The translations under genes and the position numbers were made by a program. From Bacteroides muris (ex Afrizal et al. 2022) (GTDB taxonomy: Bacteria; Bacteroidota; Bacteroidia; Bacteroidales; Bacteroidaceae), in contig NZ_SRYZ01000005.1 in the NCBI RefSeq assembly GCF_004793475.1, forward strand, positions 1 to 64,000: DNA of 64,000 nucleotides. The letters are read 5' to 3'. Shown piece by piece: positions 28,227 to 38,295 of this stretch. The notes beneath the pieces were generated by a model. That model saw nothing but the letters and a program-made list of their open reading frames with translations. It made no database searches and was not told the origin of the DNA. Within the stretch, counting starts at the first letter, position 1. The number at the start of each line of letters is the position of its first letter.

Positions 28227-28510
28227 AGAAAGCCGCACCGATGATGTGATGAAACTCCGTATGACATGATTTGAGTGCTCCTCCTCTTTGTAATCCACCG
28301 ACTCAAAAGTTACCCCGAAGGGCGTGGCCCGCCATTGAGAAGCAAAGCTTGTCTCGGTATTTCATAAAAATTGATGAGTTTCCCGATTCAATCAATGCGG
28401 CTATTTTTTCTATAACAAAGGTAATGAGTTTCTATGAAAGAAACAAGAAAAAGCAGCAAATTGTTTCAAGTCCTTTTAAAGTTTTCCTCCCTTCCAGGAC
28501 TATCAGAAGA
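28227..28510. other. gene-free gap
   Basis: A + strand open frame crosses this gap (28271-28564), but its composition is not convincing, it runs into the rplT terminator, and it resembles no family I know. I support no gene here. Confidence 0.4.
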
Positions 28511-28513
28511 CAA

Positions 28514-28546
28514 AAAGTGCTGACTACCAAAATAGTAATCAGCACC
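28514..28546 (-). terminator. terminator after rplT
   Basis: Read on the minus strand, GTGCTGATTACTA pairs with GGTAGTCAGCAC around a short loop, followed by TTTTTG. It lies just downstream of the L20 gene. Confidence 0.75.
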
Positions 28547-28572
28547 TTGCGATTTATTTGCTAACTGTGTTT

Positions 28573-28923
28573 TTACGCAGCCTTTGCTTTAGCAACGATA
28601 GCCTTGAAAGCTTCCGGATGGTTCATCGCTAAATCAGCCAATACTTTGCGGTTGATTTCGATACCGGCTTTGTGCAAAGCGCCCATCAGCTTAGAGTAAG
28701 ACATACCTTCCAGACGAGCGGCAGCATTGATACGCTGAATCCACAAAGCACGGAAGTTTCTCTTCTTGTTCTTACGGTCACGGAACGCATAGGTCAAACC
28801 TTTCTCCCAAGTATTCTTGGCAACAGTCCAAACGTTCTTTCTTGCACCAAAGTAACCTCTGGTCAATTTCAAAATTTTCTTTCTTCTTGCTCTAGAAGCA
28901 ACATGATTTACTGATCTTGGCAT
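28573..28923 (-). CDS. rplT: ribosomal protein L20
   Basis: A 116-residue 50S protein that binds 23S rRNA early in assembly. The basic N-terminal extension ([18 protein letters not shown]) and the globular part with [16 protein letters not shown] and [11 protein letters not shown] are diagnostic. It is the last gene of the thrS-infC-rpmI-rplT group and is followed by a terminator. In other bacteria L20 represses its own operon through a leader structure; none was resolved here. Confidence 0.97.
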   Translation of the reverse strand: MPRSVNHVASRARRKKILKLTRGYFGARKNVWTVAKNTWEKGLTYAFRDRKNKKRNFRALWIQRINAAARLEGMSYSKLMGALHKAGIEINRKVLADLAMNHPEAFKAIVAKAKAA

Positions 28924-29023
28924 AGTTTTACTTGTTTTTGAATGTTAGCGCCGTTACTTCACGCAGCGGACTTAAAGCTAATGCATTCGGTTAATAACTT
29001 TAATACTTTTGTACGCTTTTCAA

Positions 29024-29221
29024 TTACTTCATTGCTAAAAGCTCTTTCACTTGGCTTACATCTGTTGTACTGACAAGTGTAGAGTAGCACAAATTTCTTT
29101 TCTGCTTCTTAGTTTTCTTAGTCAAAATGTGACTATGAAAAGCGTGCTTTCTTTTGATTTTACCTGTTCCGGTAAGAGTAAATCTCTTTTTAGCACCGGA
29201 GTTAGTCTTCATCTTTGGCAT
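29024..29221 (-). CDS. rpmI: ribosomal protein L35
   Basis: A 65-residue, very basic protein beginning [14 protein letters not shown], the L35 signature, followed by [21 protein letters not shown]. It sits between infC and rplT as in most bacteria, with a 100-bp gap to rplT. Confidence 0.97.
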   Translation of the reverse strand: MPKMKTNSGAKKRFTLTGTGKIKRKHAFHSHILTKKTKKQKRNLCYSTLVSTTDVSQVKELLAMK

Positions 29222-29288
29222 CTTTTTTAAACTTTTTAATTATTAAATTATATGGCAACGCACTATACCTATGGCGTTACTCACTTCT

Positions 29289-29933
29289 TTATTCTTCTGT
29301 TTCAGCCGACACAGCCTTTGGCGCATCTTCTGCAGGCTTGGGAGCTACGTTCTTCTTCGGTGTCGTCATCTTCTTCGGAGAGAGCTGAATAGTCATTCTC
29401 TTTCCTTCCAGAACCGGCATCTGGTCTACTTTCGCATAGTCTTCCAAGTCATTGGCAAAACGGAGCAGCAACACTTCTCCCTGCTCTTTGAACAAGATGG
29501 AACGGCCTTTAAAAAACACGTAGGCTTTCACCTTATCGCCATCTTCCAAAAAGCCTTTGGCATGCTTCAACTTGAAGTTATAGTCATGGTCATCAGTCTG
29601 AGGTCCAAAACGTATTTCCTTCACGTTTACCTTCACCTGCTTTGCCTTTTGCTCTTTCTGACGCTTCTTTAACTGGTAAAGAAATTTAGAATAATCAATA
29701 ATACGACAAACAGGGGGTTGTGCATTCGGAGAAATCTCCACGAGATCCGCTTCATGTTCTTCAGCAAGTCTTAAAGCCTGCCCTATCGGATACACTTTTG
29801 GTTCTACTTCATCGCCCACTATGCGGACTTCTTTGGCCCGGATTTGTTCGTTAATCCGATGTTGCCCTTTTAAGCTGTCATTCTTCATTAAATAACGTTT
29901 ACTTCCAGTTTGTTTCTTATTTACTATTCCCAA
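29289..29933 (-). CDS. infC: translation initiation factor IF-3
   Basis: IF-3 binds the 30S subunit, checks the start codon and keeps subunits apart. The N domain has [15 protein letters not shown] and the linker [13 protein letters not shown]-like basic segment; the C domain has [14 protein letters not shown] and [16 protein letters not shown]-like residues. A tail rich in Lys, Pro and Ala follows. The longest frame begins with a TTG codon at 29933 (214 residues); an ATG at 29888 gives 199. Non-ATG starts are a known feature of infC and allow self-regulation, so TTG is plausible, but the choice is not proven. Confidence 0.95.
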   Translation of the reverse strand: MGIVNKKQTGSKRYLMKNDSLKGQHRINEQIRAKEVRIVGDEVEPKVYPIGQALRLAEEHEADLVEISPNAQPPVCRIIDYSKFLYQLKKRQKEQKAKQVKVNVKEIRFGPQTDDHDYNFKLKHAKGFLEDGDKVKAYVFFKGRSILFKEQGEVLLLRFANDLEDYAKVDQMPVLEGKRMTIQLSPKKMTTPKKNVAPKPAEDAPKAVSAETEE

Positions 29934-30009
29934 ATTAATGTTTTATGTTAAGTAAAAGCAATCTTTAGAACATCCAATATATGCTATGCTTCTACAATTG
30001 GGCGCAAAG

Positions 30010-31950
30010 TTACCATTTATTTATCATATTCTGAACTTCTTCGTTCATTTTTTTGGCAAATTCTTCAAATTTCATGGTTCCTTTATCACCTTCTCCCTGC
30101 TTGCGGACAGCAACTTCCTTATTTTCAGCCTCCTTTTCACCTACAACCAGCATGTACGGAATACGCTTCATCTCATTGTCACGAATCTTACGACCAATCT
30201 TTTCATTGCGTTCGTCCACAATGGCACGGATGTCATATCCCTTCAAGTATTGTTTCACTTCATGCGCATAGTCGTTGAACTTCTCGCTGATAGGCAGAAT
30301 AGCGACCTGGTCAGGAGTCAGCCACAACGGGAACTTGCCGGCCGTATGCTCAATAAGAACAGCCACAAAGCGTTCCATAGAACCGAACGGAGCACGGTGA
30401 ACCATTACGGGACGGTGCTTCTGATTGTCGGCACCGGTATATTCCAGCTGGAAACGTTCCGGCAGATTGTAGTCCACCTGGATGGTACCCAGCTGCCAAC
30501 GGCGACCGATGGCATCCTTCACCATGAAGTCCAGTTTCGGACCATAGAAAGCGGCTTCGCCATACTCTATTTTCGCCTTCAAGCCCTTTTCTTCACAAGC
30601 TTCGATGATGGCGCGTTCTGCCTTTTCCCAGTTTTCGTCGCTACCGATATACTTCTCACGGTTCACTTTGTCGCGCAAAGAAATCTGCGCTTCGAAGTTT
30701 TCGAAGTCCATAGATTCGAACACGATGGAGATAATATCCATTACACGGAGGAATTCATCCTTTACCTGGTCCGGACGGCAGAAGATATGCGCATCATCCT
30801 GCGTGAAGCTACGCACACGTGTCAATCCGTGCAACTCACCGCTCTGCTCATAACGGCAAACCGTACCGAACTCTGCCAGACGCAAAGGCAAATCTTTGTA
30901 AGAACGGGGTGAGTTTTTATAAATCATACAGTGGTGAGGGCAGTTCATCGGTTTCAAGAAGTACTCTTCCCCTTCTTCCGGTGTATGGATAGGCTGGAAT
31001 GAGTCCTTACCATATTTTGCATAGTGACCGGAAGTGATGTAAAGCAATTTGTTGCCGATAGGCGGACACATTACCTCTTGATAATCGTAACGAGCCTGGA
31101 TGCGGCGTAAGAAGTCCTGTAAGCGGATGCGCAGTGCAGTACCTTTTGGCAACCACATCGGAAGTCCCTTACCTACCGTGTCGGAGAACATGAACAAGTC
31201 CATCTCCTTACCGATTTTGCGGTGGTCGCGCTTCTTTGCCTCTTCCAGCAGAACGAGATACTCATCCAGCATCTTCTTCTTAGGGAAGGTGATACCATAG
31301 ATACGGGTCATCATTTTACGGTCTTCTTGTCCACGCCAGTAAGCACCGGCAACGGAAGTCAGCTTGATAGCCTTGATAGGAGCTGTGGTCATCAAGTGAG
31401 GGCCACGGCACAAATCAGTAAACGCACCTTGCGTATAAGTAGTGATGTGACCGTCTTCCAATTCGGAAATCAGCTCGCATTTATAAGTTTCTCCACGGTC
31501 GCCGAACATCTTCAAAGCATCTGCCTTGGCAATGTCTTGTCTGACAACCGCTTCTTTCTTAGCCACCAATTCAGCCATTTTTTTCTCAATGACCGGAAGG
31601 TCGGCTTCCTTGATAGTCGTTTCACCCGGATCCACATCATAGTAGAAACCGTTTTCGATAGCAGGACCTATACCGAACTGGATGCCCGGATAGAGCTCTT
31701 GCAAAGCCTCGGCCAGCAAGTGGGCACTGGTATGCCAAAAGGCATGCTTGCCCTGCTCATCCTCCCATTTATAAAGAACCACTTCAGCGTCTTGCATGAT
31801 AGGACGCCCCAAATCATAAGTTTCTCCGTTCACGCCACAAGCCAGCACATCCTGTGCCAGTCGCGAACTGATGCTTTCTGCAATCTGCAGTCCCGTTACT
31901 CCTTCGTTATATTCACGAACAGAGCCGTCTGGAAATGTTATCTTTATCAT
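30010..31950 (-). CDS. thrS: threonyl-tRNA synthetase
   Basis: A 646-residue class II synthetase. Order: a TGS domain (about 1-60), an editing domain with [11 protein letters not shown] (HxxxH, about 73-83) and DLCRGPHL, a catalytic core with the zinc ligands in the MCPPIGN cysteine, NCPHHC histidine and a later VMVHRA histidine, and a C-terminal anticodon-binding domain ([13 protein letters not shown] onward). It is the first gene before infC-rpmI-rplT, with a 76-bp gap. Length is normal and the motifs are intact. Confidence 0.98.
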   Translation of the reverse strand: MIKITFPDGSVREYNEGVTGLQIAESISSRLAQDVLACGVNGETYDLGRPIMQDAEVVLYKWEDEQGKHAFWHTSAHLLAEALQELYPGIQFGIGPAIENGFYYDVDPGETTIKEADLPVIEKKMAELVAKKEAVVRQDIAKADALKMFGDRGETYKCELISELEDGHITTYTQGAFTDLCRGPHLMTTAPIKAIKLTSVAGAYWRGQEDRKMMTRIYGITFPKKKMLDEYLVLLEEAKKRDHRKIGKEMDLFMFSDTVGKGLPMWLPKGTALRIRLQDFLRRIQARYDYQEVMCPPIGNKLLYITSGHYAKYGKDSFQPIHTPEEGEEYFLKPMNCPHHCMIYKNSPRSYKDLPLRLAEFGTVCRYEQSGELHGLTRVRSFTQDDAHIFCRPDQVKDEFLRVMDIISIVFESMDFENFEAQISLRDKVNREKYIGSDENWEKAERAIIEACEEKGLKAKIEYGEAAFYGPKLDFMVKDAIGRRWQLGTIQVDYNLPERFQLEYTGADNQKHRPVMVHRAPFGSMERFVAVLIEHTAGKFPLWLTPDQVAILPISEKFNDYAHEVKQYLKGYDIRAIVDERNEKIGRKIRDNEMKRIPYMLVVGEKEAENKEVAVRKQGEGDKGTMKFEEFAKKMNEEVQNMINKW

Positions 31951-32029
31951 AGTTTATATGTATATTTCATTTTTCAGAACGCAAAAATAACTAATTCTTT
32001 TTGATATTCTATTTTTTAGCAAAAAAATG

Positions 32030-34084
32030 TTATTCACGTGTAACTGTAAACCTCTTTATAATGTTATAGGCCGACACAATGCCCAACTCTCCGGCTTTAC
32101 TCAAATCGGAAATACCTTGTTTGTTATTCCCCAAAAAGATATGTGTCAATCCACGGTTAAAGTATGCTTCTGCAAAATCGGGACTCAACTCAATCGCCTT
32201 ATCATAATCCACCAAGGCGGCACGGTAATCCTTCAGTAACGAAGACACATTGCCACGGTTATAATAGCCATAGACAAAATCAGGAGCCAATAGAATAACG
32301 TGATCCAGGTCATTCTTCACAACTTCATAATCGATGGCCGTCACTTCTGGCTTCTTCATTTCCGTTGTACCCGAAGTGGCGCCTTCACTCATTGTGGCTT
32401 CGGCCTTTTTATATTCCAGTTGCTTATAACGCACCAAAGCACGCATAAAGTATGCCGGGAAGAAAGTATCATCCAACAAAATACTTTTCGTAAAGTCATC
32501 TATGGAACTGGCAAAATCCTGAACCAGATAAAAATCCAGACCTCTCATGAAACGTTTTTGGGCATTCCTCTCATCAGCTACCACATCAGACGTATGAGCA
32601 TCTATCAAAGCAAAGTGGAAACGTACTTGTTCCTCCGTCAGCGGAGCCTCCATATTGGTAATGCGCAGTGGCTTCGGGAACTGTTTCGAATGGTTCAGTT
32701 CCTCGATATACTTATGATAATGTACGATACGCTTCACATCGCTCAATTTCTCATAATATGTCAAAGCATACATCGGCTCAAGCTTGATGGTCACATTCCG
32801 GTCTTGTACGCGTCCGCGATAATCGCTCTTATAACGCTGGTCAGCTTCCGAATCGTCCGCTATTACAATTTTCCGATAGTTTTCCATGTTCTTGTCCGAT
32901 TTCTTACGTGTTTTCCCGCCATTGGAGTTTTCCGAAGAATTATCCGCAACATCCTTACTGTCGCTATCTTCTTTTTTCTCACCGGAAGAAACACCGTTGC
33001 GCTTATCAATCTGCATCTTCATGATTTTGAACTCATCCTGTTCAGCCCCCTTATGGTCGCCAATCTTTTTACGGGCTTCGGCACGCCGATAATAGCCTGC
33101 CATAAAATTAGGATATTCTGCAATCACTTTGGAATAGTCGCTGACTGCTCCCCGGTAATCCCCCGTTTGAGCACGCAACAAACCACGATTGAAGGTAGCC
33201 ATCATGTTGTCCGGCTCTATCTTCAACACAAAATCAAAATCTTCTATCGCCCGGTTGTCATCGCCTACCTGGGCACGCAGCAACCCCCGGTTGTAGTGCC
33301 CGAGAAAATTATTCGGATCAATATCCAGAGCCAAGTCATAGTCGCTCATGGCACCTCTCAAGTTATTCTGATGGAAACGCGCCAAGGCACGGTTGATATA
33401 GTTGCCGGCATTCTTTGCACTCAGATGGATGGAGTGGTCCAAATCAGCTTCGGCCTCTTTATACTTCCCCTGCTGAAGACGTACAATGGCTCTTGCCCCC
33501 CATCCGTCCGGGTCATAGCGGTCCATACCGATAGCTTTGTCAAAATCATGCAAAGCCTGTATCGTATCGTTCTGTTTCAGAGAAACTTCACCACGCATAA
33601 GATAAGCACGTGTATATCTGGGGGCAATTGTCAGAAGCGTACCCAAATCTTCCTTAGCCGACTCATAATCTTCTTTTTGAATATGGCAAAGGGAAAGGTT
33701 ATGCCAAAGCACCAGATTCTCGGGGTCGTATTTGAGGGCAGTTTTATAATCTTCAATCGCCCCGTCAAACTTGTTCTGCCGGATACGTGCCAGCCCCCTG
33801 ATTTGGTAAGCACCTACTACGAAAGGATTTCTTTGAATCGCAGCATCACAATCACTCTCCGCTCCCTGATAGTCATCCAAATTGATTTTTGCCAGTCCAC
33901 GGAAAAAATAAGGCTCATACAAATAAGGTTTCGCGTTGATTACCTGATTAAAATATTGGATAGAAAGCACGTAATCCTCAAAATACAACGCATTCCGAGC
34001 AATGGTCATCACCCGTTCCGTATTGATTTGTGCATACAACAATGTAGGTAACAGCAAAATAGCCGTCAGTATTTTTTTTATCAT
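32030..34084 (-). CDS. large periplasmic TPR protein
   Basis: A 684-residue secreted protein with a signal peptide (KKILTAILLLPTLLYAQ). About ten TPR repeats fill 25-350, each in the A/G-YY-R-G style (for example FNRGLLRAQTGDYRGAVSDYSK). A low-complexity, Ser/Lys/Asp-rich hinge follows at about 355-395. The middle (about 400-520) is not a clear TPR, and more repeats fill about 530-680 (YYNRGNVSSLLKDYRAALVDY). Such proteins act as scaffolds, often at the envelope. No enzymatic domain is visible. The stand-alone position between thrS and def gives no hint of a partner. Confidence 0.8.
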   Translation of the reverse strand: MIKKILTAILLLPTLLYAQINTERVMTIARNALYFEDYVLSIQYFNQVINAKPYLYEPYFFRGLAKINLDDYQGAESDCDAAIQRNPFVVGAYQIRGLARIRQNKFDGAIEDYKTALKYDPENLVLWHNLSLCHIQKEDYESAKEDLGTLLTIAPRYTRAYLMRGEVSLKQNDTIQALHDFDKAIGMDRYDPDGWGARAIVRLQQGKYKEAEADLDHSIHLSAKNAGNYINRALARFHQNNLRGAMSDYDLALDIDPNNFLGHYNRGLLRAQVGDDNRAIEDFDFVLKIEPDNMMATFNRGLLRAQTGDYRGAVSDYSKVIAEYPNFMAGYYRRAEARKKIGDHKGAEQDEFKIMKMQIDKRNGVSSGEKKEDSDSKDVADNSSENSNGGKTRKKSDKNMENYRKIVIADDSEADQRYKSDYRGRVQDRNVTIKLEPMYALTYYEKLSDVKRIVHYHKYIEELNHSKQFPKPLRITNMEAPLTEEQVRFHFALIDAHTSDVVADERNAQKRFMRGLDFYLVQDFASSIDDFTKSILLDDTFFPAYFMRALVRYKQLEYKKAEATMSEGATSGTTEMKKPEVTAIDYEVVKNDLDHVILLAPDFVYGYYNRGNVSSLLKDYRAALVDYDKAIELSPDFAEAYFNRGLTHIFLGNNKQGISDLSKAGELGIVSAYNIIKRFTVTRE

Positions 34085-34200
34085 CTTGTTCTATAAATGC
34101 TTGTAAACGAAACAAAAGTAACGTTTTTCATTTACTTGTCGGGATTAGCGGAACACTTTTTATATTTTTTGAGCCTTTTATACCATATTATATGATTGAC

Positions 34201-34758
34201 TTACTTCTTGACGGTTTTCACCTTATAAGTACAGTGTGCCTTGCCTTTCAACATAGCGTTCAGTTTTCCTTTAATCATCTGCTTGCGAAGCGGAGACAAA
34301 TGGTCTATGAACATCTTTCCTTCCAGATGGTCGAATTCATGCTGCATTACGCGTGCCAGATAACCTTCGACAACCTCCTCGTGTTCTTCCAGATTCTCGT
34401 CCAGATACTTCACACGTATCTTATCGCCACGCTTCACAGATTCATGAATTCCCGGGAGGCTCAAGCAACCCTCATCCATAGACACGGTTTCACCTCCCAC
34501 TTCCAAAATATGGGCATTGATATACACCTTACGAAAATCTTTGTATTCCGGCAAATCTTCAGACAGAACATCCAAATTGATAACCACAACACGGATAGGA
34601 AGACCTATTTGCGGAGCTGCAAGCCCTACACCTTCGGCATGGTCCATGGTTTCAAACATATTCTCAATAAGTTCCTTCAAGTTCGGATAGTCCGGAGCAA
34701 TATCCTCTGCCACCTTTCTCAATACGGGCTGGCCGTACACATAAATGGGTAAAATCAT
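34201..34758 (-). CDS. def: peptide deformylase
   Basis: A 185-residue metalloenzyme that removes formyl from nascent N-terminal methionine. All three motifs are intact: [10 protein letters not shown] (43-52), EGCLSLPG with the metal cysteine at 98, and QHEFDHLEG with histidines 140 and 144 and the catalytic glutamate 141. Length is normal. ruvX lies 46 bp upstream in the same direction, so the two may be cotranscribed. Confidence 0.97.
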   Translation of the reverse strand: MILPIYVYGQPVLRKVAEDIAPDYPNLKELIENMFETMDHAEGVGLAAPQIGLPIRVVVINLDVLSEDLPEYKDFRKVYINAHILEVGGETVSMDEGCLSLPGIHESVKRGDKIRVKYLDENLEEHEEVVEGYLARVMQHEFDHLEGKMFIDHLSPLRKQMIKGKLNAMLKGKAHCTYKVKTVKK

Positions 34759-34804
34759 TTCCTTAATTACAATATTACTTAATTACACATTACTTCCCTA
34801 TACA

Positions 34805-35230
34805 TTATAAGAAGGAGAAACGCTTGTTCTCCAAATAAGTTTGCAGAATAATAGTCGCACTGATTTCGTCCACCAACGCTTTGTTCTGGCGAGCTTTCTT
34901 CTTCAAGCCGGCCTCAAGCATCGTCCGATGAGCCAGAACAGAAGTAAAACGTTCGTCTACATATTCAACCGGCATGTCAGGCAGTTTCTTCTTCAACGAA
35001 CGGACAAAAGGCTCGATATTCCTCATGTTTTCCGAAGCCTCATTGTTCATCTGCTTAGGCAGACCTACCAAAATCCGCTCCACCGGTTCCTTAGTCACAT
35101 AATCAAGAAGGAACTGCAACAGTTGGTGTGTAGGCACAGTTGTCAGTCCATTGGCAATCATCTGCAATGTATCGCTCACGGCTATTCCCGTACGTTTCCG
35201 ACCGTAGTCTATGGCTATTATTCTACTCAT
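34805..35230 (-). CDS. ruvX: YqgF/RuvX putative Holliday junction resolvase
   Basis: A 141-residue RNase H-fold nuclease thought to act on Holliday junctions or in 16S pre-rRNA 5' maturation. The first strand IIAIDYGRKRTGIAVSD carries the catalytic aspartate. GLPKQMNNEASEN and YVDERFTSVLA carry the next acidic positions. Length is normal. It precedes def. Confidence 0.93.
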   Translation of the reverse strand: MSRIIAIDYGRKRTGIAVSDTLQMIANGLTTVPTHQLLQFLLDYVTKEPVERILVGLPKQMNNEASENMRNIEPFVRSLKKKLPDMPVEYVDERFTSVLAHRTMLEAGLKKKARQNKALVDEISATIILQTYLENKRFSFL

Positions 35231-35293
35231 AATGGGCTACAAAATTACGATTAAAATTTGGATTTTGCCGTTAATCTTACATATATAATACAG

Positions 35294-35327
35294 AAAAAGG
35301 GGATGTCTGGTAATATCAAACATCCCC
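35294..35327 (-). terminator. terminator after the YjbH-like gene
   Basis: GGGGATGT (35299-35306) pairs with ACATCCCC (35320-35327); the minus strand continues into TTTTT, about 20 bp past the stop. Confidence 0.65.
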
Positions 35328-35347
35328 TCCTCTGATTTTTCCACTAA

Positions 35348-36100
35348 TTATTTCAGATGAATTTTGTATGTCAGCCCTCCACTGAAATACTTCATCCTCT
35401 GCATTTCCAGCTGCACATGCAGATGCTTGAACAGCAGATAGGTGGCTCCCAGGGCAAAGTCCTTGGAGTCATATTCCGCTATCACCCTCAACTGCGGATG
35501 AAAGGAGGGATTGTAGGTGACACCCAATGCCAGCCCGTTCAGCTTGTACTCCTTGCGGTTGTTATAAAGGTAGGAAAGGTGAACACCCACTTCCTCCTTG
35601 CCCATGACGGGTATATGCTTGGAAGCAGCAATATAGAAACGGCTGTAATAGCCGTTACCTTCCGTGGTGCCGACTTGTCCCCCTCCGGAGGAAGTGAACG
35701 GGTCGGACGTCCCCAGCACGACAGCCGGCATGTATTTCCAGAACTGTCCCTCCTTCAACACACGCAAACGGGCTGAAAAGTAACGGTCCTGGTTCGTGAA
35801 TCCGCTGTACCCGTATGGTTTCAGGCCCAACGCCTCCGCCTTGAAAAGCGTACATGTGTAGGCCACTTCCAGAAAGGGGAAGATGGTGACATTCAGAAAA
35901 TAGTTGTAGGTATGATAGTACCAGGTGGGCGGTGTGAGTTCCTTGTTCAGGAAGTTGCCGCCGACCATGAAAGTCTTGTCGCGCTGCATCTCCGCAGAGG
36001 GTGCGTGCAACAGCCCCGTCGTACCATACGTCAGCTGAGAAAAGGCCGATAGGGAAAGGCTGCAAGACAGAACGATAAGAAATAGCTTGAACTTCATCAT
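35348..36100 (-). CDS. YjbH-domain outer-membrane protein
   Basis: A 250-residue secreted protein from the ATG at 36100 (the next codon is also ATG); the open frame runs further upstream but only these starts expose the signal peptide (FKLFLIVLSCSLSLSAFS). The mature start LTYGTTGLLHAPSA is the YjbH N-terminal signature, and alternating hydrophobic strands fill the rest, ending THKIHLK-like in a beta strand. YjbH-type proteins are predicted beta-barrels linked to exopolysaccharide export in Proteobacteria. It is much shorter than E. coli YjbH (about 700 residues). A terminator separates it from ompA. Confidence 0.7.
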   Translation of the reverse strand: MMKFKLFLIVLSCSLSLSAFSQLTYGTTGLLHAPSAEMQRDKTFMVGGNFLNKELTPPTWYYHTYNYFLNVTIFPFLEVAYTCTLFKAEALGLKPYGYSGFTNQDRYFSARLRVLKEGQFWKYMPAVVLGTSDPFTSSGGGQVGTTEGNGYYSRFYIAASKHIPVMGKEEVGVHLSYLYNNRKEYKLNGLALGVTYNPSFHPQLRVIAEYDSKDFALGATYLLFKHLHVQLEMQRMKYFSGGLTYKIHLK

Positions 36101-36162
36101 CACATATAAATTCAGTCGCTGATAAAAATGGGTTGCTTTATAACATGCATCGGACATAGTAC

Positions 36163-36191
36163 CAAAAAAAGGCGTCTGAGTCCCAGACGCC
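36163..36191 (-). terminator. ompA operon terminator
   Basis: GGCGTCTG (36171-36178) pairs with CAGACGCC (36184-36191) with a 5-nt loop; on the minus strand a run of seven T follows. It lies 36 bp past the ompA stop. Confidence 0.8.
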
Positions 36192-36226
36192 TTCATTTTT
36201 AGAGTCTATTTGTCACTTGGAGTATA

Positions 36227-37366
36227 TTATTCCAGGATAACTACGCGGTTCAAGAAGTTCTTGCCGAACATATTGGCAGTACCACCGAATCCTACGAGTT
36301 CGAGCTGGTCTTTGTCAACACCCTGAGCAATCAAAGCATCGTAAACAACCTGAGCACGCTTTTCAGACAGCTTTTGGTTCCAAGAAGCGCTACCTGTAGC
36401 CTTGTCTGCATAACCTGCAACCTTGTACTTCTTGTCCGGATTAGCCTTCAGAATCTTGGCAGCCAATTCGATGTTAACTTTACCATAGTCGTCCAGACGG
36501 GCGCTACCAATCTTGAAGAAGATAGCACGCGGACCGGCAACTTCAACTTCCTTGGTCACTTCCTTCACTTCCGGTTTAGCATTAGCCAGTGCGTTCTTGC
36601 AGTTAGCCAAATCAGCCTGAGCTTGAGCCAGCTCGCTTCTGTATCTGTTGATTTCTGCATTAACAGCATCTTCGTCAATGTTAGAAGCCTTCACAAATTT
36701 CTTGCCACCGAAGATGTAGCTTACACCTGCGGTCAGCATACCTGTACCTTCAGCCTTGCGATGGCTGCTGATGTTACCGAAAATGGACGGAGCGATAGCA
36801 CCACGAGCTTCTACGTCGATAGCCCACTTGGTGTTGATGTTGAACTTCAAGCCCAAACCGGCAGAAGCGCCTACACGAGCACGCATTTCAGCTTCACCGG
36901 CAGGAGTCATAGACTGTGAAGTACCGTCAGCACTAATTGTAACATCTACATTTTGAGATTTTGCTACAGAGATTTGAGGTCCCAAGAAACCGTAAACTTC
37001 GAAGAAACGGTTAGGATTGACACCGGCAAACAATGTAGAAAGATTAATCATTGCATCAATGTTACCGCCAACATAAGTCTTGTTGTGTTCCCAATATGCG
37101 TCATCCAAGCACAAGTGTTGTGTAACACCGTTCACCTGAGCACGTACACCCCAGGTCGGAGTAATCAGCTTACCCAATGATACGCTGAAATGCGGAGCAA
37201 TCTTATTGAAACCGTCATTGTTGATGGCGTGAATACCACCACCTACACTGACAAAAATATTATCGCTCCATTTCGGAGTATAGTAGTTTTTCTTTTCTTG
37301 TGCATTCAGGTTTGCTGCACAAGCGCCTGCCAATAGTAAGGAGGCTATCATTAATTTACTTTTCAT
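36227..37366 (-). CDS. OmpA family outer-membrane protein
   Basis: A 379-residue protein that links the outer membrane to peptidoglycan. Signal peptide 1-22 (IASLLLAGACAANLNAQ), an eight-stranded type beta-barrel at about 28-220, a heptad-like helix (about 233-265, RYRSELAQAQADLANCKN), and an OmpA C-terminal domain at about 275-379 with KVAGYADKATGS and NQKLSEKRAQVV holding the diaminopimelate-binding Asp/Arg. It is the last gene of a three-gene group after the DUF3869 lipoprotein (40-bp gap). From memory the B. thetaiotaomicron equivalent is BT_0418. Confidence 0.92.
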   Translation of the reverse strand: MKSKLMIASLLLAGACAANLNAQEKKNYYTPKWSDNIFVSVGGGIHAINNDGFNKIAPHFSVSLGKLITPTWGVRAQVNGVTQHLCLDDAYWEHNKTYVGGNIDAMINLSTLFAGVNPNRFFEVYGFLGPQISVAKSQNVDVTISADGTSQSMTPAGEAEMRARVGASAGLGLKFNINTKWAIDVEARGAIAPSIFGNISSHRKAEGTGMLTAGVSYIFGGKKFVKASNIDEDAVNAEINRYRSELAQAQADLANCKNALANAKPEVKEVTKEVEVAGPRAIFFKIGSARLDDYGKVNIELAAKILKANPDKKYKVAGYADKATGSASWNQKLSEKRAQVVYDALIAQGVDKDQLELVGFGGTANMFGKNFLNRVVILE

Positions 37367-37406
37367 TTTCTCTTTAGTTTAAGATAAATAACAACTAAAA
37401 CCTCTA

Positions 37407-38282
37407 TTAATCAAGTTCACCAACACCACCACCGGCATTGCCTTCACCATGACCATGACCATGACCGTGGCTATGACCGTGACCAGGAATATCTTGATTT
37501 TCAAGAACAAACAGTGTAGAAGTTGTATAATCATCTACTTCAATAGAAGCTAAAGGCTCTGTTTCAGCTTTTGTTACAGCCTTCTTCACTACTTTATATT
37601 CAGTTGTTTCAACAGTATAAGTAATAGATGCAGTTGTTCTAGAGTTAGCATAAACTTTATACTTATTCTCCGGTGTTGTTACTGTCGTTTCCTGATATGT
37701 ATTCTCAAGCGTGTTAAAGAAAGATTCAATAGCTGCGCGTTCAATAAGATCAGTTGTATTGATTTTCTTTTCACCTACTTTTGCACCTTTTTTTACTACA
37801 TAAGGGAATGATGGAATGTCAAACCAATAAAGCTCGGGGTTATCCCAAGTCTTAACTTTAGGATTCGTTACTGGTTCAAGTTTTGTAGGTTCTGCTACAA
37901 TCTTAGTATCTGCATCTTCTTCTTGAAGAATGATAGTCGGAGTCAGAGTAGCAAATTGACCAGCTTGCAAAGCAGGAACCTTAACCGTAACAGTTGCACT
38001 CAAACCATTATAAGAAGCTGTAACATCAACACTCTTAGCAGCCAGAGTAGGATTACCTGTAAATGTCAACTCTTCAGGTGCGATAGTGGCTTGGCCAGTT
38101 ACATCTGTAGTAACACCATCCTCTATAGCAAGCACAATCGGGCTGATAACAGCTTGTGCATTAGTAGGAGTTACATTAACGTTGAACTCTTCCTTCTCAC
38201 AAGAAGTTAAAGTTGTAGCCAAAGCTACTACGGCAAACGCAAATACTGCACTTATGCCGTTTAAGAATTTAATCTTTTTCAT
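37407..38282 (-). CDS. DUF3869-type lipoprotein with His-rich tail
   Basis: A 291-residue lipoprotein: signal and lipobox ending TLTSC (Cys about 28), then EKEEFNVNV. Two beta-sandwich-like repeats follow (about 35-120), each with an APEELTF- or ATLTPTI-type strand, and a more variable part to about 265. The C terminus is a Gly/His repeat (GHGHSHGHGHGHGEG) followed by NAGGG, able to bind metal such as zinc or nickel. I recognise the N-terminal layout as DUF3869 of Bacteroides. It lies between the 415-residue YjbH-like gene (13-bp gap) and ompA. Function unknown. Confidence 0.7.
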   Translation of the reverse strand: MKKIKFLNGISAVFAFAVVALATTLTSCEKEEFNVNVTPTNAQAVISPIVLAIEDGVTTDVTGQATIAPEELTFTGNPTLAAKSVDVTASYNGLSATVTVKVPALQAGQFATLTPTIILQEEDADTKIVAEPTKLEPVTNPKVKTWDNPELYWFDIPSFPYVVKKGAKVGEKKINTTDLIERAAIESFFNTLENTYQETTVTTPENKYKVYANSRTTASITYTVETTEYKVVKKAVTKAETEPLASIEVDDYTTSTLFVLENQDIPGHGHSHGHGHGHGEGNAGGGVGELD

Positions 38283-38295
38283 CTCAATTAATTAA

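Noticed and set aside
29986-34051. Long + strand frames opposite thrS and the TPR gene (308, 260 and 583 codons)
   Set aside because: They are antisense shadows of strongly supported minus-strand genes; the translated sequences are rich in Leu/Ile/His without any domain.
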